A DNA stretch of 62,000 nucleotides from Cryptomeria japonica. Its lineage: Eukaryota > Streptophyta > Pinopsida > Cupressales > Cupressaceae. The stretch is taken from assembly GCF_030272615.1 (NCBI RefSeq), contig NC_081410.1, positions 138,858,849 through 138,920,848 of the forward strand, given 5' to 3'. How positions within the stretch are numbered: the stretch's first letter is position 1; each line of letters starts with the position of its first letter. This document shows, in pieces, positions 55,440 to 62,000 of the stretch. The translations under genes were made by a program, and so were the position numbers. The notes below the pieces were generated by a model. That model searched no databases. It was given only the letters and a program-made list of their open reading frames with translations, and was not told the DNA's origin.

Positions 55440-57770
55440 AGAAATTATTTGTCAAATATCAAGAGATAAGTTAGTTTTATGAATAAAAAGTCTTATAATA
55501 ATTTTTGACTATTTGTTCCAAATATTTCCTTTGCCTAATCTAATCTTTTTATTAATATTTTGAAGAGAATATCTAAGCACAAATCCTATTCTTTTTCAAT
55601 TGGGTACATGATCGATAATCTCCAAGCAAAAACCATCAAACCATCATATTCAAGCCCTAATCTTTTTCAATTGGGTACACACTTGACAATCTCCCCCATC
55701 TCAATCTATTGTAGACAGACACCATCAAACTCAAGTCCTTAATCTTTTCAATCAGATACATAATTGACAATCTTCTCCATCTTAAGAATGTAGACACAAA
55801 CCATCAAACTCAAGCCCTTTTCAGGACATACGTTAGTTTTATGAATCTAAATCTTATTATAATTTTTGATAATTTGTTAAAAATATTTCCTTTGCATAAT
55901 ATGATCTTTTATTAATTTTTTTATGAAAATATCTAAACACAAACCCTAATAATTTTCAATTGGGTACATAATCAACAATCTCCATACATAAACCATTAAA
56001 CCATCAAATTCAAGCCCTAATCTTTTTCAATTGGATACATGTGATTGACAATCTCCCCCATCTCAATTTTGCAGACACATACCATCAAACTCAAGCCCCT
56101 AATATTTTCCAATCAGGTACACAATTGACAATCTCCTCCCATCTCAAGAATGTAGACACAAACCATCAAACTCAAGCCCTAATAATTTTCAAGACATATG
56201 TTAGTTATATGAATCTAAATCTTATTATAATTTTTGATAATTTGTTCAAAATATTCCCTTTGCTTACTATGATCTTTTATTAACTTTTTGATGAAAATCT
56301 CTAAACACAAACCCTAATATTTTTCAATTGGGTACATAATCAACAATCTCCGTACATAATCAACAATCTCCGTACATAAAAATCAAACCATCAAATTCAA
56401 TCCCTAATCTTTTTCAATTGGACACATGTGATTGGCAATCTCCCTCATCTCAAGTTTGTAGACACATACCATCAAACTCAAGCCTCTAATCTTTGTCAAT
56501 TAGGTACACAATTGACAATCTCACCCATCTCAAGAAGGTAGACACATACCATCAACCTCAAGCCCTAATCATTTTCAAGACATATGTTAGTTATATGAAT
56601 CTTAATCTTATTATAATTTTTGATAATTTGTTCAAAATATTCCCTTTGCTTACTATGATCTTTTATTAACTTTTTGATGAAAATCTCTAAACACAAACCC
56701 TAATATTTTTCAATTGGGTACATAATCAACAATCTCCGTACATAAACCATCAAACCATCAATCTCACCCATCTCAAGAATGTAGACACATACCATCAACC
56801 TCAAGCCCTAATCATTTTCAAGACATATGTTAGTTATATGAATCTTAATCTTATTATAATTTTTGATAATTTGTTCAAAATATTCCCTTTGCTTACTATG
56901 ATCTTTTATTAACTTTTTGATGAAAATCTCTAAACACAAACCCTAATATTTTTCAATTGGGTACATAATCAACAATCTCCGTACATAAACCATCAAACCA
57001 TCAAATTCAATCCCCAATCTTTTTCAATTGGATACATGTGATTGACAATCTCCCCCATCTCAAGTTTGGAGACACATACCATCAAACTCAAGCCCCTAAT
57101 CTTTTTCAATTGGGTACACAATTGACAATCTCACCCATCTCAAGAATGTAGACACATACCATCAAACTCAAGCCCTAATCATTTTCAAGACATATGTTAG
57201 TTATATGAATCTAAATCTAATTATAATTTGTGATAATTTGTTCAAAATATTCCCTTTGACTAATATGATCTTTTACTAATTTTTTAACAAAAATCTCTAA
57301 ACACAAACTCCAATATTTTTCAATTGGGTACATAATCGCCAATTTCTATACACAAATCATCGAACCATCGAATTCAAGCCCTAATCTTTTTCAATTGGAT
57401 ACAGGGGATTGACAATCTCCCCCATCTCAAGTTTGCAGACACATACCATCAAACTCAAGCCCTAATCTTTTTCAATTGGATACATGTGATTGACAATCTC
57501 CCCCATCTCAAGTTTGCAGACACATACCATCAAACTCAAGCCCTAATCCTTTTCAATTAGGTACACAATTGACAAGTCCACCATCTTAAGATAACATACA
57601 CGAACCCTCAAAGTCAAGTCCTGATCTTTTTCAATTGGACACATAATTGACAAGTCCCCCATCTCAAGATAACATACACAAACCATCAAATTCGAGTCCT
57701 AATATTTTCCAATTGATTACATAATGGACAATCTCCCCCATCTCAAAAATGTAGACACAAAGCATTCCAT
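55440..57770. repeat. Satellite-like array with about 367-bp higher-order unit
   Basis: The marker TTAGTTWTATGAAT starts at 55471, 55833, 56201, 56587, 56830 and 57197, giving steps of 362, 368, 386, 243 and 367. Each long unit has an AT-rich half and a half made of about 80-bp subunits built on CAATTGGGTACAT, CAATCTCCCCCATCTCAAG and ACCATCAAACTCAAGCCC. The 386 step contains a 22-bp internal duplication (CGTACATAATCAACAATCTC). The 243 step is a shortened unit nearly identical to its neighbour. The last part (57300-57770) holds only diverged short subunits. Confidence 0.9.
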
Positions 57771-58050
57771 AAGTACCAAGTTGTAGTAGACTAGTTAAGG
57801 TAGATTTGACCCCAACAAGCATTTGATTTGACACTTGCACCATTATTTCCCAAATGCAGACACCAAGTATAGAAAGAATCCTCTATGTTTTCCCCCTTCC
57901 CAATAAATCCAACCTTGACTTAGCAACCCATCTATTCACATTTTACTTCGTTTGTTGTGGTCAAAACAAGTTAGTACAAGCAAAGGGTGAGGTTGGGTTA
58001 CTTAAGCGTAACGTCAAAATATGCTTTTATGCTTTTACTAAAAAAATGTA
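57771..58050. other. Spacer between satellite and TIR element
   Basis: A mixed spacer with a 65-codon frame (57854-58051) that shows no domain. Confidence 0.4.
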
Positions 58051-59592
58051 GTACAATTCCATACGCACTTGCTCCTGTTTCTTCTGCATGAGGGAACGGG
58101 TGAGCAGTCAGTCACATGGGAGGGAGCTGCCTGCCACAAACTGACTGACATCTGTCAGTTTGGAGACCTGACGAAACGGTCAAACTGCCGGACAATTTCT
58201 CAGACAAGTGACGTAACTGTCAATGTCAATTAAATCCAAACCCTTGTCCCACTTGGAAATATAACGGATAAAATATTTGTGTTAGCACCTGGATTACCTA
58301 AGATCCTAAAATTATGTGCATATGACCGGCCAGTCATGTGGCCGGCCGCTTAGTTTGAATTCCCTGGTACGGACTCTTTTGCATTCACATGGTGGAAAAC
58401 TATATTGTATAACGGGATTTCTGCATCCCGTAAAAGTGGTCAGTGTATTTTATTGGGGGGGATCAAGAATTTAAGAATTTCACATCTTCTATTCAAGATA
58501 CCCTAATGATAGAACATGCCATGCTTTAGTTTAATGTTAGTTTTTAGGTATTCTAGGGAGTTTTTTAATGAAAGTTGAAGAGATGGGGGCCATAGGATTT
58601 GGGGAGAGCAATCAATCAATCTTGTATTTTTTTTTTTATATTGGTCTTGGGGGTAAAAGAATGAGCTTTATGATTTGGGTTTTAAAGCAATCTTGTTTTT
58701 GGAATGACTTGGTGCAAAAGGCATTCCAATCATGGACTGGGAAAAAGACAATGAGTGATCTTGGAAGGTGTATATTTTATATAATTCCAAGTTGAAAGAC
58801 AATGAGTGATCTTGGAAGGTATATAGAATTCAACTGGGGAAATCTTCATTAATGACAAAGGTGTGAAAAAGACTCCATGGTCAGAATGTTTTCAGTCTCC
58901 CAATGTAACATGGCACTGAAAAACTTGGAGGGGGAAGGGGACATGTGATGGGAGTCCCCCAGTGGGAGAAAAATTTAATGGAAGAATACCATGATTCACA
59001 TGGTCAATCAAATGGGGGAAAATTTAATGGAAGAATATGATGATCCACATGGTCAAGTCAATGCCACTGAGACATGATTTTTTTAGTGAGAGTTGGTGGG
59101 TAAACACACAGACTAAGACCAAGATCAATTCCCACTCACTATCAAAATCTCATGGGGGATTCTTTGGGAACCCCCAATATGCCTCAATTAGGTCTAGAAT
59201 GTTATAAAATGGCTTTCTAGGGATTCAAGGTCCATCTTTGAGGCGTTATATTAATATTCCTCTTTTCTTGCATATCTATAGAATGTGATGGATATTGTGT
59301 TATGATTATAAGACTAGTACTTCTCCTATTATAAAAAGAGCCACCGGTAAAAAAAAAAAAGCACAAATATTTTATCCCTTACATTTCCAAGTGGGACAAG
59401 GATTTGGATTAAATTGACATTGACAGTTACGTCACTTTTCTGAGAAATTGCCCGGTGGTTTGACCGTCTCGTCAGGTCACCAAGTTGACAGATGTCAGTC
59501 AGTTTGTGGCAGGGCAGCTCCCTCCCATGTGACTGACTGGTCACCCGTCCCTCATGCAGAAGAAACAGGAGCAAGTGCGTATAAAATTGTAC
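58051..59592. mobile_element. Non-autonomous DNA element with 231-bp terminal inverted repeats
   Basis: The arms 58051-58281 and 59362-59592 are inverted copies of equal length, about 90% alike by eye, ending GTACAATT...AATTGTAC. They are GC-richer than the surroundings. The 1,080-bp core codes for nothing recognisable. It holds a palindrome CCGGCCAGTCATGTGGCCGG (58326-58345) and two short direct duplications (GACAATGAGTGATCTTGG at about 58748 and 58798; AATTTAATGGAAGAATA at about 58972 and 59020). Long TIRs suggest a Mutator-like element, but no 9-bp target duplication is clear in the A-rich flanks. Confidence 0.8.
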
Positions 59593-59652
59593 CATTTAAA
59601 TTAAAAAATAAATAAAAAAAAATTAAAAAAAAAAATTGTATTCCATTTTTTT
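59593..59652. other. A/T-rich flank of TIR element
   Basis: A-rich then T-rich run next to the right TIR. It hides any target duplication. Confidence 0.5.
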
Positions 59653-59653
59653 T

Positions 59654-59660
59654 TATATAA
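59654..59660 (+). promoter_or_regulatory. Putative TATA box before CpG-rich block
   Basis: TATATAAATTC lies at the left edge of a CpG-rich stretch that could be a transcribed leader. The evidence is composition and position only; no coding region follows. Confidence 0.25.
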
Positions 59661-59679
59661 ATTCACGTAAAAGCAATCG

Positions 59680-60080
59680 CATGCAAAGAACGACTGCGAC
59701 GTGCCGCAAACGGCGCCGTCGGCGCCCGTCCCTGCCGCTAATTTATCCACGCTGCCGCTAATTTGTTCACTCTACCGCTATTTTAAAACCTCTTCTAACA
59801 TGCATTGGCTGGGATTTTTAGTACTCGCTAAGTTTAGCTATCCGTGTCAGAGGGCCCCGCCGCCAAATTAAGACGGCGAAGAAATCTAGGCCGGCGGAGA
59901 AACAACCCAGTTGTCTGCCGCCACGTGGCGAATCTCTCGGGCAGAAATTTTTTAAGGGGTGGGTTCTGACACGTATGTTACCTAGCATTTCAAAGTGGAG
60001 AATCTAAGGACTGTGAAACGCCCTTTGCCACGTTGCCATTTGGGATTGGTGGGACCCTGTCTGTTTAATTTAGCTGTCAT
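59680..60080. other. CpG-rich block with G-box
   Basis: This stretch is clearly GC-richer than the rest of the window and keeps many CpGs (for example CGGCGCCGTCGGCGCCCG near 59710). It holds three copies of TGCCGCTAATTT-like text near 59732, 59751 and 59776, a CCACGTGG G-box at 59921-59928, and ACACGTATGTTACC near 59970. No frame of useful length exists. It may be a gene regulatory region or another element end. Confidence 0.5.
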
Positions 60081-62000
60081 ATTTGGGAAGCTTCTATGGC
60101 ATTTTCCAAGACAAAACTAAAATCCGGTGCAATCTACTTAAGACTTTGTTTTTAGTTTTTTTCCTATGACATGTGGGGACACTTTTAACTTGCCTTTTGA
60201 TCCTTAATGGCATTCAAAAAGATTGATAATGGTTTACTTACAATGCCCAAATGCAAGAGCTTTGAATTGACCCTAATAATTGAGCCATAATAATGTAGAG
60301 CTTCTAGGGGGCCCCCTATTGTTATTGAATGCCCTAGCCAATGTTACTCTCACATGCCACCATTTGAGGTCCTCCACTGGTGTTTTTAGGGCATGTGTTT
60401 GAAGTTTCTGTGTGTCAAAATTGGTCACCAATCATGTACCATTTGGGGAAAGCCATTGAAAAGCATGGACCACTTGGTGGTTGTAAGATAAGACCTCTGT
60501 TGAGCCCTCATAGGTCACAAAGCTTTTCTCTTTCTTGTATTTTATGGGGGTTATAATTGAGGACCTTGTCTTCCTTTCCCCCCTATATATTTTAACACTT
60601 AATTGCTTTGGTTATAAGCTCAAAAGGGCCCCTTATTAACAAACATTTTCAAGTGCCTTCGAAAAAGTTAAACATAAAGGCCATGGTAGGAATACAACAC
60701 AATGTTTGCACTTGCCTAGGATATATATATGTGTCTTATGTGTGAGCCTAGATGACTTTAATTGTTTTCACAACATGAAATCAATGTTTTGTCGTTGGGG
60801 TGGGAAATGATCAACCTAACTTTTTGAGCCTAGAGGAATCATGACCTCATTTTTAAAGCATGAAATGAAGTGTTTTGTCTTTGGAGTTTTGTGGGGAATG
60901 ATGTCACCAATTTGGCTTGTTATGGGGGTCTTAATTATTAAGGTATAATATTTAAATAATTTTATTGGGTCAAATGAAAAGTTATTTTTGAGTTAGAAGA
61001 TTGTAATTTAATTAATCAATTGATGATGATGATAATATGTTTCTTAATTATGTCATCTACCAAAATTTAAATCTACTGGATGCATGATTGAGCTACGATT
61101 AAATTCTTGGCGATTTTGATAGATGTGACCCTCTTGCTTATGGTTAGTTAGCTGAAAGATAATTTCTAATTGAGAGGTATATTTACTCATCATATTGTAA
61201 TCTGCTTGATAAAAAATGACAAAGATGTTACTATTTATATAATCTAGCCGTTTCCATAAAAAATAGTTGTCTTTGAGGTTTGCATGCTTACTCACCATGT
61301 TTTAATCTAAAAGGACAAAGATGTTAATATCTATATAATCTAGTTGTTTTTGTAAAAAAAGTTATCTTGGGGGTTTGTAGGAAATCACCTCATCAACTAT
61401 TTGGCTTTTTAAGTAACAAAGATATAATATTTGTAATGATGAAAATTATGTATCTTATATATATATATATTTTCTTTTATTTTAAATTCATTCTTATTTG
61501 TTTATATTAGGTGTATCGGCTAGTATATAAGTAGCATATTTTAGGTGTATTGACTAGTATATAAATAATATATTTTGTATGTTTGTTATTTCAATAATCA
61601 TGATGACTCAATGTTTGTCATTATATTACATGATGGTATTATTACTTGCATGATGACTTTGATGGTACTAGCAATGCATCTTTAAATGTTATTTCATTAT
61701 TCTTTCTAACTATGAGCATATAGATGATGATATTATAATAACATAAATTACATACCTTGCAACTTCCTTATTACATTTTTGTACTCATTTTAGTGCCCAT
61801 TATGCTAATATATTTTTAGGTCCATTTTACAGTATTTTAGCCTCCCTACTATTTTATGTTAATGATGATTGAGTTGGCATATACCCATCGAGGAACTAAT
61901 TGATGTAGTCTCTAGTACATCATTAACCATTTTTATTGATCCTAGCTTAGATTTGGTATATTTCACATCTTAGAAGTCATGCTAGAGGATTATAACTAGA
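60081..62000. other. No recognisable feature
   Basis: AT-rich DNA running off the window end. A TA run lies near 61458. The phrase GTATATAAGTAGCATATTTTAG / GTATATAAATAATATATTTTG is duplicated near 61523 and 61556. No coding signal. Confidence 0.5.

Noticed and set aside
55440-57770. Regularly spaced short repeats, considered as a CRISPR-like array
   Set aside because: Units drift, have no constant repeat with unique spacers, and sit in a plant-type retroelement landscape; it is satellite DNA.

Overview
The window looks like intergenic DNA of a large, repeat-rich plant nuclear genome. It is AT-rich and almost gene-free, and it is packed with nested, old LTR retrotransposons, LINEs, a tRNA-type SINE, a long-TIR DNA element and small satellite arrays. 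The retroelements are of plant type: Copia with a UBN2-type gag and an initiator-Met-like primer site, and LINEs with a DUF4283-like ORF1 and an RNase H domain. The size and age of the decayed copies suggest a gymnosperm-like genome, but that is an inference and the species is not identified. I see no intact protein-coding gene, no tRNA or rRNA gene and no CRISPR array. Nearly every recognisable coding region carries stops and frameshifts, and most stops sit where TGG, CAA, CAG or CGA is expected, the pattern left by C-to-T decay at methylated cytosines.

Layout. 1-4016: part of a minus-strand Ty3-type LTR element (leader, primer site, LTR with TATA box and 79-bp tandem repeats). 4017-4602: 3' end of a plus-strand Copia-type LTR. 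4603-7271: a probable plus-strand LTR end with a second primer site of the same type as the first. 7858-9060 and 11179-14361: two decayed minus-strand genes of unknown function, both with coiled coils. 14600-15450: a cluster of a short TTCGGTATAGC-like motif. 17227-17390: a hairpin element. 19131-27030: a third decayed coiled-coil frame, split by a Copia element (19703-26663) with both LTRs and a GAAGA target duplication.

27590-34060 is a minus-strand Ty3/gypsy fragment. It keeps gag, a protease-like region and the 3' LTR, and its zinc-knuckle segment is amplified into six tandem 276/279-bp units. 35282-36446 is a clean solo LTR with a CTATA target duplication. 37150-39075 is a decayed minus-strand LINE. 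39706-40645 is a two-copy 474-bp tandem duplication, followed directly by a second, plus-strand LINE (40646 to about 48610). That LINE is split by a minus-strand LTR (45971-48424) and followed by an unexplained acidic reading frame (48613-49607).

50759-50943 is a SINE with A and B boxes. 51554-51701 is a second hairpin element. About 52400-54900 holds an old tandem duplication. 55440-57770 is a satellite-like array with a 367-bp higher-order unit. 58051-59592 is a DNA element with 231-bp terminal inverted repeats. 59650-60080 is an unusually CpG-rich block with a TATA box and a G-box but no gene in view. The rest is featureless AT-rich DNA.

There is no operon or pathway here. What links the parts is retroelement biology: insertion into older elements, LTR recombination, tandem amplification and mutational decay. 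The best candidates for something undescribed are the amplified gag zinc-knuckle array, the frame downstream of the LINE RNase H, the 11-14 kb gene remnant, and a hairpin motif shared by LTRs that are otherwise different.
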